From an uncultured Eubacteriales bacterium (GTDB lineage: Bacteria; Bacillota; Clostridia; Christensenellales; Aristaeellaceae): DNA of 64,000 nt. Shown piece after piece: positions 50,196 to 57,823 of this stretch. The stretch's first letter is position 1. Every line of letters starts with the position of its first letter. Below the pieces are notes generated by a model that saw only the letters and a program-made list of their open reading frames with translations, was not told the origin of the DNA and ran no database searches. The translations under genes were made by a program, and so were the position numbers. The stretch spans positions 1 to 64,000 of the forward strand of contig CADBZH010000002.1 of the NCBI GenBank assembly GCA_902799045.1, in the 5' to 3' direction.

Positions 50196-50715
50196 TGGCT
50201 TCCTGAACCTCCGCGCCCTCCGCGGCGCCCTTCAGCGCGGCGGCGCAGCCCGCCGAGTAGGCGCAGGCGAGGATGGCAAAATCCAGCGCGGTGGCGGGGG
50301 CGGAGAGACCGTCGGAAGGTGGCGTGCCGCCCATGGACTGTATGGCGTCGCAGAAGCGATGGGAGAAGGCGGCGTAGAGCGCCTCCACCGTCTCACCCTC
50401 GCCGAGGGTCAGCATCCGGCGGATGTCCTCCATGCTGCTGGTCTGCTTCAGCGCCACGATCATGGTCAGAAGCGCGATCTGTTCCCGGCTGTACTTTTTC
50501 CCGGTGGGCCGGGGGATCAGCTTGCTCTTGACATAGTTGTTGATCATCGACGGGGACAGGTAACCGTGGATGTCCTCGCCGTAGAGGGGCTCGTACATCC
50601 GGGTGATGAAGGTGACGACCTGGTCCATGTACAGCCCCAGGTCCGGAATCTGCTCCCATTCCACGGGACGATACCGGCGAATGGCGTTCAGCGCGCCCTG
50701 AATCCCGCTGTTCAT
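50191..50715 (-). CDS. DUF1836 domain protein
   Basis: 174 residues. The N-terminal ~105 residues carry the DUF1836 pattern (YLSPSMINNYVKSKLIPRP; KYSREQIALLTMIVALKQ), which resembles a MerR-like winged helix, so DNA binding is plausible. The C-terminal third has a hydrophobic helix (ALDFAILACAYSAGCAAAL). Function is not established. It is 18 bp downstream of rqcH on the same strand. Confidence 0.8.
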   Translation of the reverse strand: MNSGIQGALNAIRRYRPVEWEQIPDLGLYMDQVVTFITRMYEPLYGEDIHGYLSPSMINNYVKSKLIPRPTGKKYSREQIALLTMIVALKQTSSMEDIRRMLTLGEGETVEALYAAFSHRFCDAIQSMGGTPPSDGLSAPATALDFAILACAYSAGCAAALKGAAEGAEVQEAK

Positions 50716-50733
50716 AATGGCCTCCTGTCTGCG

Positions 50734-52458
50734 TTACATCTCCGCGGCTTCCCTCGCGGGTTCCACGTAGAGCGTGTGCTGGTTGGTGTAGATCACGAAG
50801 CCGGGCTTCGCGCCGCCGGGCTTCTTGACGTAGCGGCGCAGGGTGTAGTCCACCGGCACCCGGGAGCCGGCCTTTCCCTTGGAGTAGAGCGCCGCCAGCC
50901 GCGCGGCATAGAGGATCGTTTCGTCGTCCGGGGCTTCGCCCACGATGATCACGTGCGAGCCGGGCATGTCCTTGGCGTGCAGCCACACCTCGTTCGGCTG
51001 GGCCGTGCCGGTCAGCTTGTCGTTTTGCAGGTTGTTTTTCCCGACCAGGATCGTCCTCCCGGAGGGGGCGGTGAAGCGCATCGGCTTCGAGGGCGGCAGC
51101 TGCTTCATCTGGCGGCGGCTGCGGTTGGCCTTCACATAGCCCAGCTTCTCCAGCTCCTCCCGAAGCTCGGAAAGCTCCGCCTCCTCCTGGCACTTCTCCA
51201 GGTTGTCCAGCTGTCCCTCCAGGTAATCCAGCTCCGCCGTGGTCTTTTCGATCTGCTCCGCCGCCAGCGTCTGGGCGTTCCGCGCCTTCTGATAGAGCTT
51301 GAAGTACTTCTGGGCGTTCTGCCCCGGCGACAGCTTCTCATCCAGCTCCACCGTGATCATCGGCATGCCTTCCTCGTAGTAGTTGGGCACCTCGCACGCC
51401 TTCGCGCCCTTCTGGGCCAGGTGGAGGTTGGCGGTCAGCAGCTCGCCCTTCAGGCGGTATTCCTCCATGCGCTGGCTGCCCAGCAGCGCCTCGTTCTGCA
51501 GCGCCAGCTTTCGCTCGCAGCGCTCCACGTTCTTCTTGAGGGTGCGGTGCAGCGCGGCGCTCTTCTGCTTGATGCGCTCGGCCATGTCGCGGGAGCGATA
51601 GAAGGCGTCCAGCGCCTCGCTGATCGTGGGATAGGGCTCGCTGCGCAGGGACGCGCGGCTGAGATAGGGGAAGGCCACGGCGTCCACCGGCGCGCCGTCC
51701 TCGTCCAGGAGGATCGCGGGGGCGAGGCGCTCCGGCAGGCGCTTCAGGCTCTCCGCCACGCTTTCGCAGGCCGCGCGCAGGTCGATCTCGTCGGAATGGG
51801 CGTCCTCGCTGCCGGCGGCGCGGAAGGCCAGCTCCCGGGCCGTCTGGGACGACATGCCGCTGACGCACTGGGCGATCAGCCGGTGCAGCGGCCCGTTCAT
51901 GCCGTGCATGGCCTCGTAGAGCGCGTCGGCCTCCACCCGGTCGTAGGGGATCTTCCCGTGGGCGGGGGGCAGCTCGTAGCGCAGGCCCGGCAGCACCTCG
52001 CGCACCGATGAGATCAGCTCGTTCACGCGGCGGGCGCTGTCGATGATGCGCCCGTCGCCGCCGACGAAGATCAGGTTGGAGTGCTTGCCCATGAACTCGC
52101 AGATCAGCCGCTTCTTCACCCGGTCGCCCAGCTCGTCAAAGTGCTCGATTTCGATTTCGAGGATGCGGTCGGCTTCCAGCGCCCGGATGCCCGTCACGCG
52201 CCCGCCGGTGATGTGCTTGCGCATCAGCATGCAAAGCGCCGGCGGTTCCAGGGGGTTGTTCTTGTGGGTGGTGGTCAGGTGGGCGCGGGCGCAGTTGGCT
52301 GTGGCCGAGAGCAGCAGCTGGCGGTTGGCGCCGCCGTTTCGGATCGTCAGTATGATCTCGTCGCGCTCGGGCTGGATGATCTTGTTCACCCGGCCGCCGG
52401 TCAGCGCCGCGTCCAGCTCCCGCGCCACCAGGCCCAATGTCAGTCCGTCCAGGGGCAT
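50734..52458 (-). CDS. rqcH: Ribosome quality control protein RqcH (NFACT / FbpA family)
   Basis: 574 residues from ATG 52458 (GGAGG spaced seven bases). NFACT-N domain at the start (PLDGLTLGLVARELDAAL; DEIILTIRNGG), a central coiled coil (about 280-440) and NFACT-R with LVGKNNLQNDKLTGTAQPNE then WLHAKDMPGSHVII. RqcH adds alanine tails to stalled nascent chains on 50S subunits. The same family was once named fibronectin-binding protein, which is not implied here. Confidence 0.93.
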   Translation of the reverse strand: MPLDGLTLGLVARELDAALTGGRVNKIIQPERDEIILTIRNGGANRQLLLSATANCARAHLTTTHKNNPLEPPALCMLMRKHITGGRVTGIRALEADRILEIEIEHFDELGDRVKKRLICEFMGKHSNLIFVGGDGRIIDSARRVNELISSVREVLPGLRYELPPAHGKIPYDRVEADALYEAMHGMNGPLHRLIAQCVSGMSSQTARELAFRAAGSEDAHSDEIDLRAACESVAESLKRLPERLAPAILLDEDGAPVDAVAFPYLSRASLRSEPYPTISEALDAFYRSRDMAERIKQKSAALHRTLKKNVERCERKLALQNEALLGSQRMEEYRLKGELLTANLHLAQKGAKACEVPNYYEEGMPMITVELDEKLSPGQNAQKYFKLYQKARNAQTLAAEQIEKTTAELDYLEGQLDNLEKCQEEAELSELREELEKLGYVKANRSRRQMKQLPPSKPMRFTAPSGRTILVGKNNLQNDKLTGTAQPNEVWLHAKDMPGSHVIIVGEAPDDETILYAARLAALYSKGKAGSRVPVDYTLRRYVKKPGGAKPGFVIYTNQHTLYVEPAREAAEM

Positions 52459-52498
52459 ATCCAATCCTCCAAATCAGAAGAACTCGTTTTCGTTACCA

Positions 52499-52548
52499 AT
52501 TATAAACCTTTTTCCGGAATTGCGCAATACGAATATTTGTGGTAGAAT
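52499..52548. promoter_or_regulatory. Divergent promoters sharing one palindromic -35 (rqcH and gerM genes)
   Basis: TTGCGCAA (52520-52527) is a palindrome. Read on the plus strand TTGCGC is 17 bp from TAGAAT (52543-52548); read on the minus strand TTGCGC (52527-52522) is 17 bp from TATAAT (52504-52499). The two promoters therefore compete for the same -35 bases. Confidence 0.6.
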
Positions 52549-52578
52549 AGAGGGCGACAAACGCCCCGGGGAATACCG

Positions 52579-52626
52579 CCTTGCGCCGATGAATACATTG
52601 AACCGAATCGGACGACGCAAGGAGGG
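52579..52626 (+). promoter_or_regulatory. Hairpin in the gerM leader overlapping its ribosome site
   Basis: CCTTGCG (52579-52585) pairs with CGCAAGG (52616-52622), with CCGAT/ATCGG stacked inside across a 4-nt bulge. The last four bases of the 3' arm belong to the AAGGAGGG ribosome site (52619-52626). Confidence 0.45.
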
Positions 52627-52632
52627 TTCCAC

Positions 52633-53748
52633 ATGAAGTTTTCGGGAAATCAGCGCAGGGTCTACCTGCTGGCGCTGGGGCTTCTGATCCTGGCGATCGC
52701 GCTGGTGTGCGCCTGGTCGCTGTGGCTGAGGCCCGCGGACACCGCCGGGGCCGGGGCCCCGACCCAGGATTGGCGCGCGGAGCCTTCCGCGCAGCCCTAT
52801 GAGACGCCCGCGCCCCGGGACGCGCAGACCGGCGCCAACGCCCAGCCCCAGGACGAGGCGCGGCAGAAGGTGTCCACCATCGTCTACTATCAGGACAACT
52901 ACGGCTATCTGGTGCCGGTGATGTGCCAGGTGCCCCTGGAGGACGGCATCGCCAAGGCCACGCTGAAGCTGATGGTGCAGAGCGTGAACAACGACATGCA
53001 GGCGGCGCGCCTGGGCCTGCGCACGATCCTGCCGGAGAACACCCGCATCGACCTGGACATCGCCAACGGCCTGGCACGGATCGACCTGAGCAAGGAAGTG
53101 CTGGACATGGTCGACGCCGCGGCGGAGAGCAACATGGTCAGCGCCATCGTGCAGGCGCTGACGGAGTTTGACACCGTGGAGCGCGTGGAGTTTTTGATTG
53201 ACGGCCAGAAGCGCGACAAGCTGACCCACGGCACCGATGTCTCCGGCACCTTCACCCGGGGCGACATCAACCTGGAGGCGGCCCAGCCGACGGTCAGCCT
53301 TTCCGCCTCGGAGCCGGTCACGCTCTACTTCCCGGCGGATTCCGGCGCGGTGATCGTGCCGGTGACGCGGATGGTGCGCGCCGGGTGCGACGTGAACACC
53401 GCCGTGATGGAGCTGGCGAAGGGCCCCACGAACGAAGAGATGCTGGAGAGCGTGGTCCCGGCGGGCTGCGGGCTGATCGGCGTGGAGGTGGAAGACGGCG
53501 TCGCGAAGCTGGATTTCACCGGCGAGTTTGTCAACCTCGTGCAGAATTCCGACGGCGGGCGCATGGCGCTGAAGGCGCTGGTGCTGACCTGCACCCAGTT
53601 CGAGGGCATCGACAGCGTGGAGATCTACGTGGACGGCCAGCGCTATGACGCCGGTGACCTGGGCGTGCCCAGCTTCATGAACGTGGCCGACAGCATCGTC
53701 TACGACTACATCCAGACCCAGTCGGCGATGATATTCGACTTTGAGTAG
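52633..53748 (+). CDS. gerM: GerMN-domain lipoprotein-like protein (GerM homologue)
   Basis: 371 residues. One N-terminal membrane segment (VYLLALGLLILAIALVCAW), a Pro/Ala linker (about 35-75), then two GerMN domains: one around 85-195 (VPVMCQVPLEDGIAKATLKL; RIDLSKEVLD) and one around 235-355 (TRMVRAGCDVNTAVMELAKG; LDFTGEFVNL). GerM contributes to spore cortex and germination and links mother-cell and forespore compartments. The gene could also be a vegetative GerMN protein. AAGGAGG precedes ATG 52633. Confidence 0.88.
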   Translation: MKFSGNQRRVYLLALGLLILAIALVCAWSLWLRPADTAGAGAPTQDWRAEPSAQPYETPAPRDAQTGANAQPQDEARQKVSTIVYYQDNYGYLVPVMCQVPLEDGIAKATLKLMVQSVNNDMQAARLGLRTILPENTRIDLDIANGLARIDLSKEVLDMVDAAAESNMVSAIVQALTEFDTVERVEFLIDGQKRDKLTHGTDVSGTFTRGDINLEAAQPTVSLSASEPVTLYFPADSGAVIVPVTRMVRAGCDVNTAVMELAKGPTNEEMLESVVPAGCGLIGVEVEDGVAKLDFTGEFVNLVQNSDGGRMALKALVLTCTQFEGIDSVEIYVDGQRYDAGDLGVPSFMNVADSIVYDYIQTQSAMIFDFE

Positions 53749-53786
53749 CGGGCAGGGCCCCATACAATCGCAAGGAGGAGATACCA

Positions 53787-55115
53787 ATGGAAACCATCAA
53801 TCGCGCCCCGGATGAGCTGCGCATGGTGCGCATCCTGCCGGACTACACCGAAATGGCCACCGGCTCCGTGCTGATCTGCTGCGGCAGGACGAAGGTGATC
53901 TGCACGGCCTCGGTGCAGGACGGCGTGCCCGCCTTCCTGCGGGGCAAGGGGAAGGGCTGGCTGACGGCGGAATACGCCATGCTGCCCGGCTCCACGCCCC
54001 AGCGCAAGGCCCGCGACGGCGTGAAGAAGGACGGTCGCGGCGTGGAGATCCAGCGCCTGATCGGGCGATCCCTCCGGGCAGCCTGCGACCTGACCCGGCT
54101 GGGCGAGCGCACCGTGTACATCGACTGCGACGTGATCCAGGCCGACGGCGGCACCCGAACCGCTTCCATCACCGGCGCCTTCGTGGCGCTGTGCCTGGCG
54201 GTGGACAGGCTGATCGCCGAGGGCGCGCTGGTGGATTCCCCGATCATCCGGCAGGTGGCGGCGGTGTCCGCGGGGGTAGTCGACGACGTTTGCACCCTCG
54301 ACCTGGAATACGCCCAGGACAGCCGCGCCCAGGTGGACATGAACATCGTGATGACCCGCGACGGCAAGGACCGGCTGGGCTTTGTGGAGGTGCAGGGCAC
54401 CGGCGAGGGCCGCTGCTACACCCGCGACGAGCTGGACAGGCTGCTGGCGCTGGGCGAAAAGGGCTGCCTGGAGCTGATGAAGGCCCAGCGGGAGGCGCTC
54501 GGCGAGCGGGCCGGGGTCATTTGCAAGAAGCCGCTGCTGGCGCTGGCCAGCAACAACTTCGGCAAGCTCAGGGAGCTGAAGCAGCTGCTCGGCGAGCGCT
54601 TCGACGTGCGCTCCATGCGGGAGATGGGCGTGGAGATGGACGTGGAGGAAAACGGCGAGACCTTCGAGGAGAACGCGCTGATCAAGGCGCGGGCGCTGAT
54701 GGACGTGTGCCATTGTGCCACGCTGGCGGACGATTCCGGCCTGTGCGTGGATCAGCTGGGCGGCCGCCCGGGCGTCCACTCGGCCCGCTATTGCGGCGTC
54801 CACGGTGACGACGAGGCCAACAACCAGCTGCTGTTGAAGGAGCTCTCGGACAAGCCGGCGCCCCATCACGCCCACTACGGCGCGGCGGTGGCGCTCTGCC
54901 GGCCGGGGCGCGAGCCGCTGACCGTCTACGGGCGCTGCGACGGGCAGATCATCGGCGAATACCGCGGCACCGGCGGCTTTGGCTACGACCCGCTTTTCCT
55001 GTCGGACGACCTGGGCGTCACGTTCGCCGAGGCGGACCCCGAGGCGAAGAACGGCGTCTCCCACCGGGCTAGGGCCATTCAAAAGCTGATCGAGGCGCTG
55101 GAGGCGGAGCGGTGA
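53787..55115 (+). CDS. rph-rdgB: Fused ribonuclease PH / XTP-dITP pyrophosphatase
   Basis: 442 residues. Residues 1-242 are RNase PH (GKGKGWLTAEYAMLPGST; DGVKKDGRGVEIQRLIGRS; DVIQADGGTRTASITGAFVA), which trims tRNA 3' ends. From about 248 an RdgB/HAM1 domain follows (ALASNNFGKLRELKQLL; LADDSGLCVDQLGGRPGVHS; GFGYDPLF; SHRARA), which removes deaminated purine nucleotides. The genes are adjacent in many Firmicutes and fused in some. The stop overlaps the GTG of the next gene. Confidence 0.96.
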   Translation: METINRAPDELRMVRILPDYTEMATGSVLICCGRTKVICTASVQDGVPAFLRGKGKGWLTAEYAMLPGSTPQRKARDGVKKDGRGVEIQRLIGRSLRAACDLTRLGERTVYIDCDVIQADGGTRTASITGAFVALCLAVDRLIAEGALVDSPIIRQVAAVSAGVVDDVCTLDLEYAQDSRAQVDMNIVMTRDGKDRLGFVEVQGTGEGRCYTRDELDRLLALGEKGCLELMKAQREALGERAGVICKKPLLALASNNFGKLRELKQLLGERFDVRSMREMGVEMDVEENGETFEENALIKARALMDVCHCATLADDSGLCVDQLGGRPGVHSARYCGVHGDDEANNQLLLKELSDKPAPHHAHYGAAVALCRPGREPLTVYGRCDGQIIGEYRGTGGFGYDPLFLSDDLGVTFAEADPEAKNGVSHRARAIQKLIEALEAER

Positions 55116-55585
55116 CGCGCCTGGGCGTCATTTCCGACAGCCACGACCGCGGCCTGTGGCTGGAGCGCTGGCTGGAGCTGGCGAAGCGGGAGAGGTATGA
55201 CGGCGTGTTCCACCTGGGCGACTATGATTCCGACGCCCGGTGGCTTGCGAAGCGGCTGGACGCGCCGATGATCTCGGTGGCGGGCAACTGCGACATGTTC
55301 TCAAAACTGCCCCGCATGGCCCGCGCCGCCTATGGCCCGCACCGCATCGTGGCGTTGCACGGGCATTTGCAGGACGTGAAGTACGGCTATGACAGGCTGT
55401 CCTACTACGCCGAGGGCCAGGGCGCAAACATCGCGCTGTTCGGCCACACCCACGTGCCCTTTGCCGACTATGTCGGGCCGGTGCTGCTGATGAACCCCGG
55501 CGCGCTGATGGACGGCCGCTACGGCGAGCTGGTGCTGGACGGGGACCGCGCGGTGCCGCATCTGAAATCGCTCAGAGACGAATGA
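55112..55585 (+). CDS. YfcE/MJ0936-type metallophosphoesterase
   Basis: 157 residues from GTG 55112, which overlaps the rph-rdgB stop. Metal-site motifs: ISDSHDRG, HLGDYDSD, VAGNCDMFS, VALHGHLQD and FGHTHVP. It often follows rph-rdgB in Firmicutes; family members hydrolyse phosphodiesters. A physiological substrate is not known. Confidence 0.92.
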   Translation: MTRLGVISDSHDRGLWLERWLELAKRERYDGVFHLGDYDSDARWLAKRLDAPMISVAGNCDMFSKLPRMARAAYGPHRIVALHGHLQDVKYGYDRLSYYAEGQGANIALFGHTHVPFADYVGPVLLMNPGALMDGRYGELVLDGDRAVPHLKSLRDE

Positions 55586-55611
55586 GCACGTTACAAAGGG
55601 GGAAGAAGCGC

Positions 55612-56244
55612 ATGGAGCGCAAGACATTTTTGCTCAAGATCTACCCGGACCAGCAGGAGGAGACCCTGCGGCGGCTCGGGGAGCTTGGCCCGCGCATCCA
55701 GGCCGAGGCGGCTCGGCTGGGCGTCGGGAACTTTTCGATCTGGAACGTGTCCAACCTGCTGCTGGGCTATGGGGAGTACGACACGAACGTCGATCTGGAC
55801 GACGCGCCGGAGCTGCGCGCCGCGCTGGAGCCGGTGATCGACGGCAGCGCGGAGCTGATCTGCCCGACGGGCACCATGCGGCTGATGTATCACGACATTG
55901 GCGTCGTGCGCCAGGACAAGTCGCTGATCCGCCACCGCGTGTTCGTGACGAAGCTGAAACCGGGCTGCGCCGAGGAATACAAGCGCCGCCACGACGCGCT
56001 GATCGAGGCCCGGGGCGACGCCGTGTCCGACGGCCCGGACAGCAACTTCACCATCTGGTACGGCGCAAGCTACATCTTCGGCTACTGCGAAAAGGTGAAG
56101 GCCTTTGACCATGAGATGACCGACGAGGAGCGCGAGGCGACCGTCGCCTGGGAGAAAAAGCAGCTGGAGATCATGGACTGGCTCACCGACGACGTGGACT
56201 GGATCACCGGCGAAAAGCACGAGCCTGTCCGCAGGATCGTGTAA
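55612..56244 (+). CDS. Tandem RhaM-like (L-rhamnose mutarotase family) protein
   Basis: 210 residues, about twice a normal RhaM. Each half has the dimeric alpha-beta barrel pattern: first FLLKIYPDQQEETLRRLGEL ... GNFSIWNVSNLLLGYGE, second VFVTKLKPGCAEEYKRRHDA ... NFTIWYGASYIFGYCE. The second half keeps the RRH histidine of RhaM; the first has RRL, so it may be inactive. RhaM interconverts sugar anomers; no rhamnose genes are nearby. GGGGGAAG precedes ATG 55612. Confidence 0.75.
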   Translation: MERKTFLLKIYPDQQEETLRRLGELGPRIQAEAARLGVGNFSIWNVSNLLLGYGEYDTNVDLDDAPELRAALEPVIDGSAELICPTGTMRLMYHDIGVVRQDKSLIRHRVFVTKLKPGCAEEYKRRHDALIEARGDAVSDGPDSNFTIWYGASYIFGYCEKVKAFDHEMTDEEREATVAWEKKQLEIMDWLTDDVDWITGEKHEPVRRIV

Positions 56245-56250
56245 TGTGAA

Positions 56251-56323
56251 AAGATCCTTCGTTTGCTCCGGATGACAACGAGCTGCAACCCGTGCCATCC
56301 TGAGCGAAGCGAAGGATCTTTAT
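56251..56323. repeat. Palindromic intergenic repeat, family A, copy 6
   Basis: AAAGATCCTTCGTTTGCTCCGG opposes CATCCTGAGCGAAGCGAAG followed by GATCTTTATA. It separates the convergent tandem RhaM and CsoR-type genes. Confidence 0.7.
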
Positions 56324-56343
56324 ATACCTGCTTGACAGGCGCG

Positions 56344-56679
56344 CTATTTCATGTACTTGTCGATGGCCTCGCACAGATCGTCGATGGCCTTTTGGTCGCC
56401 CTCCACGGCGGCGTCGACGATGCAGTGCTTCAAATGATCCTGCAGGATCAGCTTGCCGGTCTTGTCGATGGCGGCGCGAACGGCGGCGATCTGGATCAGC
56501 ACCTCCGAACAGTCGCGCCCTTCCTCCACCATCGTGCGCACCGATTGCAGGTGCCCGATGGCCTTTGAGAGCCGGTTCAGCACGGCCTTGGTGTGCTCAT
56601 GGCTGTGGGTGTGGCCGTGGGCATGCTCGTGGGGGATGCCGTGCGCGTGCAGGTATTCGTGGTCCGTCTCGTGGCACAT
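56344..56679 (-). CDS. CsoR-type metal-sensing repressor with His-rich N-terminus
   Basis: 111 residues. A His-rich head (about 1-30, with HEHAHGHTHSHEH) precedes the all-helical CsoR/FrmR DNA-binding domain. Cys 57, His 82 and Cys 86 have exactly the spacing (25 and 4) of the C-H-C copper(I) site of CsoR. It should repress a metal-efflux or stress gene until metal binds. No target is adjacent. GAGGTG precedes ATG 56679. Confidence 0.85.
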   Translation of the reverse strand: MCHETDHEYLHAHGIPHEHAHGHTHSHEHTKAVLNRLSKAIGHLQSVRTMVEEGRDCSEVLIQIAAVRAAIDKTGKLILQDHLKHCIVDAAVEGDQKAIDDLCEAIDKYMK

Positions 56680-56756
56680 ATCCGTTCACCTCTGCCCAGA
56701 TTGTAGCAAATGCCGCCGGGAAATGCAATCGGTCGGGCTGTTAAATTCGGGTGTGT

Positions 56757-56785
56757 TTGACAATTTACAAATATTAATATATAAT
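56757..56785 (+). promoter_or_regulatory. Promoter of the second LysR gene
   Basis: A perfect TTGACA (56757-56762), 17 bp, perfect TATAAT (56780-56785). Confidence 0.7.
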
Positions 56786-56818
56786 GCTGATTGATTAATC
56801 CAAACGGGGGAGCAGACG

Positions 56819-57706
56819 ATGGATTTCAAGCAGCTGGAGACCTTTGTGGCCGCCGTGGACGAGGGCAGCTTTTCCAACGCGGCGGAGCGATTGCAGCTTT
56901 CGCAGTCGATGGTGACGATCCACATCCGAAACCTGGAGGCGGAGCTGGGCACGCGCCTTTTGAACCGCACCACGCGCAGCATGGAGCTGAGCCCGGACGG
57001 GCGCACGTTCTACGGCTACGCCAGGCAGATGCTGAAGCTGAACCGCGACAGCATCTTCGCCCTCAGCCGCGCCGACCGGGACGAGCGCTGTGTGAACATC
57101 GTCACCACGCCCTACATCAGCCGCTACTACGTCGCCAAGCGCCTGGCCGGCTTCCACGCCCTTCACCCGGAGGTCGCCTTCAACATCATCACCTGCGCCA
57201 GCAGCGAGATCCACACCCGCCTTCAGAACGAGGAGGCGGAGTTTGCCTTCTGCGCGATGAAGCCGATGAACGACGCCTACGCCGTCAGGCACTGTGAATC
57301 CGCCAGGCTGGTGGTCATCGCCCCGGACGCGCCCCGCTTCCGGGCCATCGCGGGCCAGCCGTTTCCCAACGCCCTCTTCGGAGAGGAGCTGCTGATCACC
57401 CGCAGCGGCGCTTCCACCCTCCAGCAGGAGTTCCTGCGCTGGTCGAAGCTGAACATCCCGGATATGAAGCTGCGCGTGGCCTGCTCCGTGGACGACACCG
57501 AGACCATCAAGCGCCTTGTGGAAGCGGGCCTGGGCATCGCCGTGATTTCCGAGGCCGCCGTGATCAGCGAGGTGGGGGACGGCCGCCTGCTGGCCTTCGA
57601 GCTGATGGACGCCATGCCCTATCACCTCTACTTCGCCCACAAGAAGAAATACCTCTCCGCAGAGCAGGCCGCGTTCCGCGATTACGTGCTGGAGAGCGAG
57701 TCATGA
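56819..57706 (+). CDS. LysR-family regulator next to the one-carbon genes
   Basis: 295 residues. The HTH (AAERLQLSQSMVTIHIRNLE; LLNRTTRSMELSPDG) and periplasmic-binding-like effector domain are complete. GGGGGAG precedes ATG 56819. It is transcribed in the same direction as fhs, 117 bp upstream, with an inverted repeat suited to a LysR protein in between. The effector is unknown; formate or folate status would be a reasonable guess. Confidence 0.88.
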   Translation: MDFKQLETFVAAVDEGSFSNAAERLQLSQSMVTIHIRNLEAELGTRLLNRTTRSMELSPDGRTFYGYARQMLKLNRDSIFALSRADRDERCVNIVTTPYISRYYVAKRLAGFHALHPEVAFNIITCASSEIHTRLQNEEAEFAFCAMKPMNDAYAVRHCESARLVVIAPDAPRFRAIAGQPFPNALFGEELLITRSGASTLQQEFLRWSKLNIPDMKLRVACSVDDTETIKRLVEAGLGIAVISEAAVISEVGDGRLLAFELMDAMPYHLYFAHKKKYLSAEQAAFRDYVLESES

Positions 57707-57718
57707 TTCCAATATCTA

Positions 57719-57769
57719 TCAATAATTAACTATTAATTTATTGAAGCTGTTCAATAATCGTGCTATACT
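57719..57769 (+). promoter_or_regulatory. fhs promoter with LysR-type inverted repeats
   Basis: TTGAAG (57741-57746), 17 bp, TATACT (57764-57769). TCAATAA (57719-57725) and TTATTGA (57738-57744) form a perfect repeat that overlaps the -35, and TTGAAGCTGTTCAA (57741-57754) is a second palindrome. Confidence 0.6.
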
Positions 57770-57823
57770 GGGCCCGGAATCCGAAAGAAAGCCATTTCTG
57801 CCGAAGAGAAGGAGGAAACCGCC

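Noticed and set aside
50734..52458. Fibronectin-binding adhesin
   Set aside because: NFACT-N, coiled coil and NFACT-R order identifies RqcH; there is no signal peptide or wall anchor.
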